Shown here in pieces: positions 32,744-43,719 of a stretch of DNA of 64,000 nt. The DNA is from Neospora caninum Liverpool (lineage: Eukaryota > Apicomplexa > Conoidasida > Eucoccidiorida > Sarcocystidae). The position numbers and the translations under genes were made by a program. Below the pieces are notes generated by a model that was given only the letters and a program-made list of their open reading frames with translations, searched no databases and was not told the origin of the DNA. The first letter of the stretch is position 1. Every line of letters begins with the position of its first letter. Location: positions 2,312,714 through 2,376,713 of the forward strand of contig NC_018393.1 of NCBI RefSeq assembly GCF_000208865.1. The letters run 5' to 3'.

Positions 32744-35654
32744 TGAGTTTTTCCGCTTTTTTAGCCTTCTCTGTTATGTAGAAAGTAAAGTAGGTGTGAG
32801 CAACGGGGGGCGGGGGCGTGCAAATTGACAATGGGAAGGTGAATAAACGTGCCCCGACAGGAAAATGGACAAGTGAGGCGTCTGCGGCGCACCCGAGAGT
32901 ATGTAACAACAGAATAGTGGCGACTGGATCCAAACATAGGCTAACAGAAAGCACCAGTTGCAAGGTCGCACACCTGCGGACCACTGGAGATGAGATTCAT
33001 TTCCTCCTGAATGTCAAAAATCCTCGCATTCAGGCAAAGAGTTGGTGTGCATGGAGAAGCATGAGAAGACTCTGAGTCATCCCACGAAGACACAGCCGAC
33101 GGTGCACGAGGCAGTCCACCTCGTGGGGAACGCTATCGAGAGGTCTCGAATAAGAAAAACACGAATACCGCTTCCTTCTGTTGCAGTCAACATTACACCC
33201 GCGGAAATATCTTCTGTGCGCTGGCGCCCGGTCTCGCGATTGCTGTGCTCGAACACACTCTCGAGTGTTTCCTCTTACGAGGTAATAAAGTGGCCATGCG
33301 AACAGCCCAGGAGCAGAGTGAAAAGAGAGCTAGTCGTCACATCCTGAGACAAAAAGGGAGGCCTTTCAACCTGCGCTGCGACTGACCAAAGGAAACTATA
33401 GTGCTCTGGAGCTTGCGGCCACTGTCTCAACTCCTCTTTGCTGTAGTCTGAGATGACGTCGTCGAACGGACGGTACAGATTAGTTCAAGACATCAAAGAA
33501 AAGGAGATTGAAATGGAAAAAACGCCAGTGCGTAGGCATCATAACCTTTTCACTTTTTCCCACGGCCTCAAGTAAAAGGGTGGCCAAAAATCTCGCCAGC
33601 GACGGGAACCCCCTTCTGGCTGTCTCGCTGCTGGGCGAGGTTGTGGTGGGCGAACGACGGGCACCGTCGATCTCATCTTTCCCGGCTGTGCTCCCCTTCG
33701 CGACTCCCGTCTCGGCAAAACGAACAGCTCTTTTCGCCAGCATTCTACGCGCTTTGTGGAAACGCTCCACGTTTTTCTTTTCCCGCATGTCGTTACTGAG
33801 TGATGTCCGATGTCTGTTACCAACGAAAATACAGCATATACATCTGTAGAGGGGGGAGCGTGCACCGTATCAGTACTCTCTGTCAACCGCAGATGAACAC
33901 ATGGAAAACGCAGAGTTCTACGAGCTTTTCGGCCCACAAAGGATGCTGGATCTTTGTTCGACGGACTACCAGCAACTGTCCTTCCTTCTGAGAAAAGTGT
34001 TTCCCCCGTGGTGCTGCTCGGTGGCCGCTCGACTTTTTGCCTATAGAGCGTCGGCGTATCTAGAATAGAGTTCTAAAGCAATGTCTGTAGAGGAGTGATT
34101 TATATACAGGGGCCCCATTTCCGCACCTAGCGAGCGATCGTCGAACCTCTGATCTGTGAAAGAGAGCGGCAGCGCAGCATACTTGGCAAACGAAAACGCG
34201 CAGCTCCACCATGTAGCGTGGACGGCGGTGGTTGACATTGCACAGTTATTTCGTGTCCTCTGAGAGAAATAACCCGGGAACGATCTGTTCACGCGGAAGC
34301 AAAACCTTTTCCCGTTTACGTTTATAATGCGTTGTGGGTATGCTGCGCTGCTGCAGTGTCGATTTTCTCTGGCTTTCTTGCTGTGCGTCGTTCGGAGACG
34401 AGACGTGTACTCACCGAATCCTAATCCTATAGAGACGGCGGGAGGTTCTGAAACACAGAAAACACGATGGGGGCCTTGCCCTTTCCAGCTGGGAAAGACC
34501 TTTCGAGTGTGTAAAAAGGTATCGTTCACGTCAGTTATCCCTTAAATACCTTCTGCGAGGCTTTTCCTTCACAGAAATTTCAGGTACAGACATTTTGGGA
34601 TCCCGGGCGCATGCACTTTTCAGACAGTTCGCGCAGCTGCACATTTGAGAACTGATCCCTTTATTACAGCCGTCTTCGCCGTGTTTATCATTTTTCTCTC
34701 TCACTCCTAGTCGTCAGCGCTGTTGATTTCCGTGCGCTTCTTTTCTCGTGCCGCTTGTTCCCTCCTCACTGCTCTCCGCCTTCTCATCGTGCACCGCTTT
34801 GTCCGTTATGTCTCCTCGTAAAAATTCGTACTACCCACTGGCATTCTCCGCGCCCTCTCACCACCGTTTCCGCCTTGAAGCTTCATATGGGCAAGTGCAG
34901 AATCCCTGACTTGATGAAAGGCGGTGCCTGCGGGCAAGCTTAGCACTCCGTCGCCGGTGGTCAGTCCGAGGTATCCTGTTCATTACGTTTGTAGCAGCAG
35001 TCCCTGGACGTTACAGTCGAAACACAACAGAAACGTACCTTGTGTTTTTTGCCCGTCGGTTGCCCCTGGATCAACGAAGGACAGGACCGGAAGCGTGTCC
35101 TGGGTGTGCCGCATGTTTCGGCTTTCGGTCTTGAACCAGGTGGATGCGAAACTGGAATGCTTCGGGATAACGTTGCATGTATAGACACCGTAGATACACG
35201 CACGCTTTCCGGCCGCTTCGCTCCGTAGTTGTCCTTGCCTAGGTCTCTACCACGCGCGTCGGGAGTCGAAGAGCACCTTGGGTGCGAGGCCTAAGAGCGT
35301 CCCAGGTCGGGTTGGGACAGGAAGTTGATTCAAGAAAGAGAGATGTTTCGCAGGCGGGCAACACTTCCGTGTGGACCCGTTTTTGCTGCATCTGCGCAAC
35401 CGACTGGAGGGGGGAAACCTGCAGAGTAAAGAAAGTGAAAAAAACAGAAGTTAGGCCATAGAGTGCGTCACACCTTTCGGGTGTAGCGGCGGGGCGCGCG
35501 AAAGTGTTCTTAGAACATCCTGTCAACCGTAGAGTGAAGCCGGTGAACTGAACCCTCTTCCTTCGTGCTTCACGGTCCCGTACCATGGTCGGCCTCGTAT
35601 TTCCGGAGCTTCGGAAACATCGCTTCACACTCCGCTGTTCCTGCTGGACCGGCG
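32744..35654. other. divergent promoter region between the membrane-protein and EngA genes
   Basis: Flanked by two starts pointing apart, so it should hold both promoters. No supported coding frame. It contains a three-copy GAGACG cluster at 34395-34437, a 7-bp inverted repeat (CACGAGG/CCTCGTG) at 33105-33125 and T/C-rich stretches around 34680-34900. A good-context ATG at 35585 opens a 47-codon frame overlapping the EngA start. Confidence 0.5.
34395..34437 (+). promoter_or_regulatory. cluster of three GAGACG words
   Basis: GAGACG occurs at 34395-34400, 34400-34405 (sharing one base) and 34432-34437; the last is AGAGACG and fits WGAGACG fully. The site is about 1.2 kb upstream of the EngA ATG and 1.7 kb upstream of the opposite gene. 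Assignment as a promoter rests on published motif surveys and the divergent setting. Confidence 0.4.
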
Positions 35655-38600
35655 ATGAGCGACCGAGAGAAGAGAAGTGCCCAGTTGGGCACGGCTTCTC
35701 TGTCTCTCTGCGCAGTGCCTGGTAGCTGTCTGGGGCCTCTCCGCCAGTTGGGCACCAGTAAACTCGTCTTGCCTCTTCCACACCTTAGTTGCCTCCGTTG
35801 TCTTGCTTTCCATTCCCGGCCGCTAGCGTGTCGCTTGGCGTCTCCTTCGTCGCAGAAGGAGCATCGCGTTCCCTCTCTTTCGTCTCTCCGTGTCTCTCGA
35901 GACTCCTGTCTCCCTTCCTCGGTTTTCCGCTTTCCATCCCACGACCCTCCCTCGTTTGTGAAAGGACAACTGAGCCGTGCGCGTTTACCACGTGGACCAG
36001 AGGCTTGTTGGCCCACGTCCAAAAGTGCTCATTTTTCTGTTCCTGGCTCTTCCGCTGAAACTGTCCATCTACCCTCTCCCCCCGGCGCGTTTTCGTTTGG
36101 GCATCACCATCCTCGCCTAGTCCCTGTTTCCTTTTCCTGGTCCTGCGCATCCTCTTCCGCTCCTACATCAGAACCGGTCGAGGATCCACTCCGTCGTCAG
36201 CAGAAGGCTGCGTCGCTGTCAGTGCGGTCGTCTTCCGCTGCAACGCCCCTCTCAAGTTACACTTCCCTCCGACCGTCGTCTGTACACCGGGCGGCTTTTG
36301 CAACGCGTTCGTTTGCCAGTTTGCGGCGTGGATCGCACGCGATCTCACGGATTCACCCGAAGCTGCAGCGGTCGCCAGACCCGTCCATACGCCCCCTCAA
36401 AGTCGTTCTTGTGGGCAGACCAAATGTCGGCAAATCCTCCCTTTTCAATCGGCTGATTAGCGGCACGCGAGGCCACGCTGCGTCCTCGCCCTTTGCCCCA
36501 CTTAAGCGGCTGCAGCAGGCGATTGTTTCTCCACAGGCGGGGACGTCGCGGGATCGCAAGGAAGCCCGGGCAGTCTTTGGAGGTCTCCAGTTGCTTCTTG
36601 TCGACACGGGGGGCCTCGAGGACACCGAAACAACGGAGGCCTGCGCGCTGCTCACCAACATGCGGAAACAGGTATCTCCGTCAAGAGCTGTAAAAACGAC
36701 AGGAAACCGCCCCGGGCACTGGACTCTGCTTCAAACAACGTCGTGTGCAGTGCAAAAACATCGTCCTGGCAGGGGTGTCTTGCAGGCGGCTACGCGTGCG
36801 ACCGGTTTTGGTAGCCCATCGAGTGTCTTTGAAAAGCGCGTTTTGTTGAGTCTTTCGCCGGTGTTTGCGTGTTTCCTTCAGGTGCGCTTCGCCCTGCGAG
36901 ATGCCGACAGCGTCCTCTTTCTCATCGACGCAACCGAAGGAGTGACGCCCGTGGATGTTCTGCTCAGCCGTCTTCTGAACGAATGGCTAGATGAACAGCA
37001 GCGACTGGACATCGCTCGACAAGAGAAAGCGACGCCTCGCTTTCCGCACGAATCGCTTATTGTTAGAGCCTCCGCGGCGTCTGTTGCAGCCGCTCAGGCT
37101 GAAGGGGGAGGAAGTCTGAGACAGCGGGCTCATGCAGGCGCCGCCGGTCGAGTGTCTCTTGTCGCGGACACCGGCGGAGGACCACCAAAGAGACAAAGTA
37201 GGCAGACTCGAACAGACGGGACGGGGAACGATTGGAGCGAATGGAGCCGCGGCAACGATCACTGCTTGGCCCACCACAGCCGCGACGGGAGAGAAGCGGC
37301 CTCCCGTGACTCCGCCGGAAACGGGCGACTTTCGCCTCTTGCCGAACACGAACGGATGCAGAACCAGGATCCCGGAGACGCAGAGGAGGTCGAGCGCATT
37401 CCTGTCATTCTCGTTGTCAACAAGGCAGACGGATGCTTCTTTGGTGACTACCTCGCGGACTGCTACGATCTGCATTTGGGGGCGCCTGTCCTTGTTTCTG
37501 CCAAGAAGAACGAAGTGAGTCTTCTTGTGGAACGTGATGCACCGTCCTGACGCGTATTATGGTGGATGCGATCAAGGGTCAGCAGCTGCAACCTGCTTGG
37601 CATGGTCTCCTGTTGAGGTAAAGACGCTCCAGAGGAGGTTTGCGCTTTTCCCAAAACACCATCCTGAACAATGCAGAGGCGCATAAGAGCATATCGATGG
37701 GCGCAAAGCACAGACGGTTTCGTAAAGGACAGCTGTTCTCCCACGCGCTCGGGCCTCCTGACTTTTCCTCTGGAAGTCGCTCAGGGCCCTCGGGGAACGC
37801 TGCCTCACTGAGGCGCCGGATCCTAAGCTCTTTCCCTGTAACGTTGAAGAAGGAGACGCGCGTTTGAATGACAGGTGTGGTGCCACCGTCTGCAGCGTGT
37901 GTGCATTCGCGCCCTGTGGGCAGCTACGAGCCTCTTCGTGTGTCCAGCGAAAACTAAGGAGGAAGTAACGAGTCGCGAGACGACGTTTCTCCACCTCCTC
38001 GATCTGATTGTGTTTTGTGTCCTTCGGCTCAGGGAATGGATGACCTGTACGATCGCCTCGTGCTTGAAGTCGGCCACCTTCAGGATACCACGGAAGGTCT
38101 GTTTGGGAGCAGCAACGCAGTGGAAGAAGAGGATGAGGGCGCTCTTGGCTCAGTAGAAGACAGTGCATCACAAGACGAAGGCTCGAAGGAATCGGACTGT
38201 GAAGGAGAGTCTCCAGCGGAGGCAGAGGAACGGCCTCACAAGGAGGAAGATTCAGGTTCTGACTATGAGACCGAAGAGGGTGTTGAACTGCTACCGGAGG
38301 TAGGGGACAGAATAAACCCCTGTTCGGCGCATCTGCAACAAAAAATCCAGTCCAGGGGTGATGCCTCGCATGCGTTCGATAGGCCTGTGGCACAATGCTC
38401 GTAAAGGCCTAAACCGTTCAGCAAACGGAGGCGTGTGTTTCTGGAGAAAGGGCCCCGTTCCTTTTACCGTTCCAGCTAGGTACTAATGGAGGCCGTGGGG
38501 TAGTATATACGCCTCGGTACCTTAGTTGCATTCCGCTCTGCTCTCTGCATCGTTCAGCTGCGAGCAGATCAAAGAAACCCGGGTCCTCTCGCAGCCGGGG

Positions 38601-41600
38601 GGGGGGCGTGTGTCGTGCGAAACGCAGATGAGCCTGCACCGGCCAGTCTCGCAAACCCTTGTTCCACTCGTCCTCGTGCGTTCTCTTTAGGATATGGCGC
38701 GTCTTGAGGAGCGCATGCATCCTCCTCGTCCTTCCGATGCTGCAGGAGCATGGATCGAGGGCATGGCGAGGCGCTACGGGGAATGCGGGATCGAAGAGAC
38801 ATTCAAGCATTTCTCAGATCCGAACAGTCCGCAATATATTCCCTGGGACCTTTCGCAGACCTCCCTTGCAGCCGCCGCTGCCACTGCAGCCGTGGAGAGG
38901 GTAAGTTGATTCGCTGTAGCGCAGCCTCTTGCTTCTGGCCCCTCACACACGTGTCGACGAAACTGTGAAGTGCAGATTTGCCCCGAGCAACAGTTGCCTT
39001 GTGTCTTCACCTGTTTCAAGGCGTCACCGCGTTTCGTGTGCAGGGTACAGACAGGAATCTTGATCTCCTCGTAGTGGTGTGTGTTAAAGACCATTTCTGT
39101 GCTGGCCCAGACTGGGCGCCTCTGCTATGCGTGTCGTACACACCATCTGTCGGAGTGCGGAGCCCACGTGTGGCGAACGTCATTTTGACGGTGACATCTG
39201 GTGAATGGTTTCCGACGCGGCGGTAACAATTGGAGCGACACGGCAACCGTCGCACTTTACCAACTTTACCGCCGTCACTGGTGATAGAAATGTTCACAGG
39301 ATGACGTTTGTCGGTAATCCATTGAGCCACCAGTTCCTCGGTGTCTTGAGGACATCTGAGGAAAAGTCGATCGTAACTTCTCCGAGGCAGGGTGACACAC
39401 CATATCCCGTCTCAAGGTTCCCGTTCTCGCGCATACGTGCACTTGGCAACTGACGGCGCTACGCGGGGGAGACAGGGGGGCGCGTCAGGCGAGAGGCAGA
39501 GTTTCTGATGTCCACGAGTGCTGTTGTGACCGCCGATTTGACAGAAGCTTCGATCGGCGGCGAAGATGAAGCAAACAGAAGAGGCCAGTGGGAGAAACAA
39601 CGAAGCAGAAGGAACGGTCTCAGCTGAGTGCCCCGACAGTCAAACGCGTGGAAGAAGCGGCAATGAGGACGAACGACTGCAGCAAGGAAGCGGAGAGGAT
39701 GGAGGGGCTGCTCCGACTCTCGGGAAGGAAGAGGTGAGTTTTAGAGACGACCCTCGCGTTTTGGATTTCCTGCACGGAACCGGGGAGCTGGCGTGGAGCC
39801 TGTGTTGCAGATGTCATAGCCTGTGCACCGTTGTTTGTCACTTGTCAAGACAGAACGAAGCTTTGAAATCGCATTCCCGTGCTTCAGGAAGGCAACGGGC
39901 AGCTTCGCCTGTGCACACAACCTGTAAAACAGACTTGCGCTGATGCCTCAACGGAGAGAGAGGCGTGCCGGTTCTTCGTGTCCGAACGCAGGAACGGACC
40001 GGTCGTTCTTATCGTGGGCGCACCGTGGAGTTCCCGTTCACATGACTTCCCACAGTTTCCCTGAATCTCTGGGAGGGTTGCTCGGCTCTGCCTCCCCATC
40101 TTGTGTGTTTGCTGGCTGTGCGCCCATGCCTTTGCGATCGCCCGTAGATTCAGATGGCGGAGGCCGAGTTGGCCGCTGCGTCGGGCCTCTCTGTGGAGGC
40201 TCCGCCAGATTCTCTCCGCAAGCGTCTCCGTACAAAAGCCGCTCGCGACTACGTCCTTCCGATTCGGCGGCAACTCCTCTTTGACGATGTGATCAACGTC
40301 GCCGTCATTGGGCGTCCGAACGCAGGGAAATCCACGTTGGTAAACTCCCTGCTTCAGGAGGAGCGAATGGTTGTCGACAGTCAGCCCGGCACGACAACGG
40401 ACGCTGTGGGAACGCTGTGGACGTTCCAGGGTCATCCGTTTCGGCTGATTGACACGGCCGGTGTGACGCGGGGCTGGAAAATGCGGCACACAGATCTCCT
40501 GTTGGAGGCGGGGCTTCAAACGCTCCGGAATATCCGAAACGCTCAGGTTTGCATTCTCTGCATCGACGCGTCCTTGGCAAGAGACACGGGGCAGCCAATA
40601 AGCAGCCACGAACTGGCGCTCGCGCATTTGGCGAGCGAGAAGGAAGGCCGCTGTCTAGCTGTCTGCGTAACCAAGTGGGATCTTGTGCCTGAGAACGAAC
40701 GGGAGAAACTTCGAAGGGAGATTCTTGAGCGTCTCCAGACTGGCCTGGGGCACTTGAAGGGCTGCCCAGTGGTCTTCGTTGCAGCCAAGTACGGGCAGAA
40801 TGTGGAGACGCTGATGACGAAGATTATGGTGCTGTACAGACGGTGGAACGCAAGAATTCCGACTTCGAAGCTGAATTCGTGGCTGCGGGAATTCGTGCTT
40901 CGCTGGCCGCCTCCTTGGCGCCTCGGGTCCAAGTGCCAGGTGAAGTATGTGACTCAAGTCAAGGCCCGACCACCCACCTTTGTCGCCTGGTCAAACGTGT
41001 ACAACACCTTTCCAGTGCACTACCTGAGGCAGCTGACCAACACGATGCGGGAGGAATTCTCTCTCGCCGGTACTCCTCTGCGGCTCATTCTCCGAACCAC
41101 TGCCATGCCAGCTCCCGGAAAGAAGCTCTCGAGAGCCGACGTGCTGAAGTGGAAGAGACTCGGACCGAAGCAGGTGAGAAGGCGGGGCGAGACGAAACCG
41201 ACAAGAGGCAGAAAGCGCAGATTCCCGGTGTGCGAGAACGGGAAGGGCAGGCACGGGAGCGGGAAGCTGAGGACAACTTCATAACGGCGAGTCACCAGGT
41301 GACGATAAAACGGCAGGCAGTGAACATCATCGGGACTATGTCCAAGAAAATACCTGGTCGAAATCCGAAGCCATGCATGCAGGGGAGTCGGCTAAGCACA
41401 TTCAATCTGCAGATAGGAGGTATTTCTCGCCCGCCTTGCATATGCCTATTGCTTACCTGAGTAGATCGAAGGGCGACTGGTCACCTCTTCAGATAATGCT
41501 GTGGGTGCATCTGTACGTTCGTATCTGCCGTAGCATCAGTCCGTGTGCAACTCGTGCAGTTCCGGTGTCTGTCGAGCTATGCGGCTACCTCCTTTCACGA

Positions 41601-41944
41601 CGTGTGACCGGACTTGTCGACATAGATAGCAAAACGCGTCGAGAACGCTGGTGACTCTTGCGCGCCCCCCCAACGTAGCTTAGGTGACGCACGAGACATG
41701 TGCGTGTGGCGCTCTAGTTTAGTTTTTTCTTTTTCCGAAGTGTGGCGGACGCTTGAGCTCGTGCGCAAGGCCCCACGACAGTCGTGGTGCGCCCTTCTGG
41801 TTTCCGAGCGAAACGGGGGAGCGCCTCGAGCAACGCGGTTCTTCAGAATATGCTCTTGGGTTACTTTGCTTCGTGCAGCATCAAGCCGTCGCTGATCTGG
41901 CTCGAGGATATCGTCCGAAGAAACCCTCGGCGGCGACCAAGTGA
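35655..41944 (+). CDS. engA: GTPase EngA/Der, double G-domain ribosome-assembly factor, organelle-type
   Basis: Seven exons, 35655-36671, 36882-37514, 38033-38299, 38691-38900, 39545-39733, 40148-41173 and 41879-41944, all joined in phase 0, give 1135 residues. Residues 1-245 are Ser/Arg/Pro-rich with few acids, like an apicoplast or mitochondrial presequence. GTPase 1 starts near 248 ([13 protein letters not shown], then AGTSRD, DTGGLED, VNKADG, SAKKNE). GTPase 2 starts near 820 ([13 protein letters not shown], then PGTTTD, DTAGV, TKWD). A KH-like domain spans about 1008-1092. A basic tail ends PKKPSAATK. Bacterial EngA acts in 50S subunit maturation, so an organellar ribosome is the likely client. 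Extra segments, including an acidic linker in exon 3, roughly double the usual size of about 450-500 residues. The open frame continues upstream without an ATG, so 35655 is the first in-frame ATG. The exon 6 start could also be 40154. Confidence 0.93.
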
Positions 41945-43719
41945 GAAGGGGGTGCGTCCACCCGCCGCATTGTCAAGCAAGGCCGGTCTTTGCGAATGCG
42001 CGGAACACGGGAAGAGAGGACTGCGATCTGCCTGGGACCTCCCCAGAGGCGGGTGGGAACGAAGCGAGGCGGGAGGTTCCTTGGTTCTTTCTCTCGTAGC
42101 CAATGGTAGTAGAGCGTCAATGCATATGTGCGCTTCAGTGAACTGCCAGTGAGAGATCCCATTTCGCATCCAGAAGTGAACGTTTGTCTCTTAACTTGTC
42201 TGAGGAATCGATTTTGACAAGCTCTGCGCCCCTCCCGGGGATTCGGGATTGGGGTGCGTCGTGATGGAGAGTCCCACGGCCGCCAACGAGGTGACGGAGA
42301 GACACGTGCACTGGCTCTTGCAGCGTCCGGGGTTTAGACGTGTGGGAAGGAGCTCAGAGATCACTACCTCTCGGCAAGGCGAGCGGAGCTCCAGCCTGAC
42401 TGAAGCCATACAATGCAGATGCATCAGTTGACGGTTTGCACCCGGGGGAAAAAGTGCAGGTTGCGCTTGCTGCAGGACGGTACTGTTCATACACACGCCA
42501 TCTGGGTGGGTCTGTCCCTGCTGCGCTTGGCTACCCCGTGGCGCCGAATGTTGATTTCTCAGGGGCTGAACCAGGCAACCTCAGCTTAGGTTTTCATGGG
42601 AATTCCAGGAACTGGAATGGTTTCTGTATCTCTGCGCTTTAGCACTTGCACCGAGTCTTTCAGCCCCGTCCCCCTCCGTCCTAGGGTAGAGACGTGCGGT
42701 GTCTCCTCGGCACTTCACCACTATCATTGGGAAGGAATGGTCTGAGAAAGTAGCACGAAGGGAAGAGACGCCAGCCGTATCAGCATTCAGCAATCGCAGG
42801 AAAAAAGTTTTTAGTAGTTTGCTGAGATTCCGGTCTACAGAAACACTGGCGCATGCAGGACAGCCAGTACATCATTAAAGCAAGAGTTACTCGATGCAAT
42901 ATTTTGAGTGCGGCCGGGTGTCTCGCTGGTTTTTTTTGTGGTCGTTCGACGCTAACAGCTACGCCACATAACAGTTCTAGAGTAGGACTGGAAGCGTGCG
43001 CGTGTCTTTCACTTATTCCGAAGAACGCTGGGCACCTCTTATCTGTATATCCCCACGGAGTTGCCTCCGACGGTATCGTCTGTCGGTTGTCCATTGAAAG
43101 CCATTAGCGTTTTTTCTGTGTGTATCACTTTGGCATGTCTGGAAGCGCAGAGGCGACATGCGAGACGGAGCTGCTGTGATGCATCACTTCGTCATGCAGT
43201 GAGAAGAAACAAGATGTTTATCTTCAATAAAGTTTCATATTTGTTGTGTAGGAAACGCATGTTGTCTTGCTTCCGAAGTGGTCTTCGGAGAAAAACAGTT
43301 GACAGGGGATGGGGTGTCGAGATGTGAAAATGAGCACGAGACATCTAGAATCTTCGAGCCCTGTTAGCGCCAAGAGTGGCGAAGCTCGAGAAAGCGGTCA
43401 GACGCGAACAACCTCGGCCGCAGTGTGTAGGGGAAGCATGAATCACTGCGCTTGGGAAAAGCAACGGCTTATTACCGAGGAAACGGATTTGACCGCGCGA
43501 CACGGACCAAATGCTCAGCACAATCTAAAAGTAGAGAGCGCTTTATCAACGTACAGCCCGTTTCGTTTCCACATGGACCTGTCTTTCTCCGATTCAGTGC
43601 GCCAGCACGGTGTCCGCTCCACATTCTATCTCTGTTCGTCGTTCCTCTCGCCGATTCCTCATCGCACCTCCACACATTGTCTGCCGAACCTCGGTGTTTT
43701 TGCCACGCCTGCGGCACCC
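41945..43719. other. convergent spacer between EngA and Aurora-kinase 3' ends
   Basis: Both flanking genes point inward. No supported coding frame; the open frames here lack start context, splice support or any domain. It should contain the two 3' UTRs. Confidence 0.5.

Noticed and set aside
36672..36881. In-frame segment between EngA exons 1 and 2
   Set aside because: It is a 210-base open intron: it has GT and AG borders, and skipping it joins the G3 motif region to the next conserved strand.
38597..38606. G10 run as a regulatory element
   Set aside because: It lies in an EngA intron and is a plain homopolymer with no further structure.
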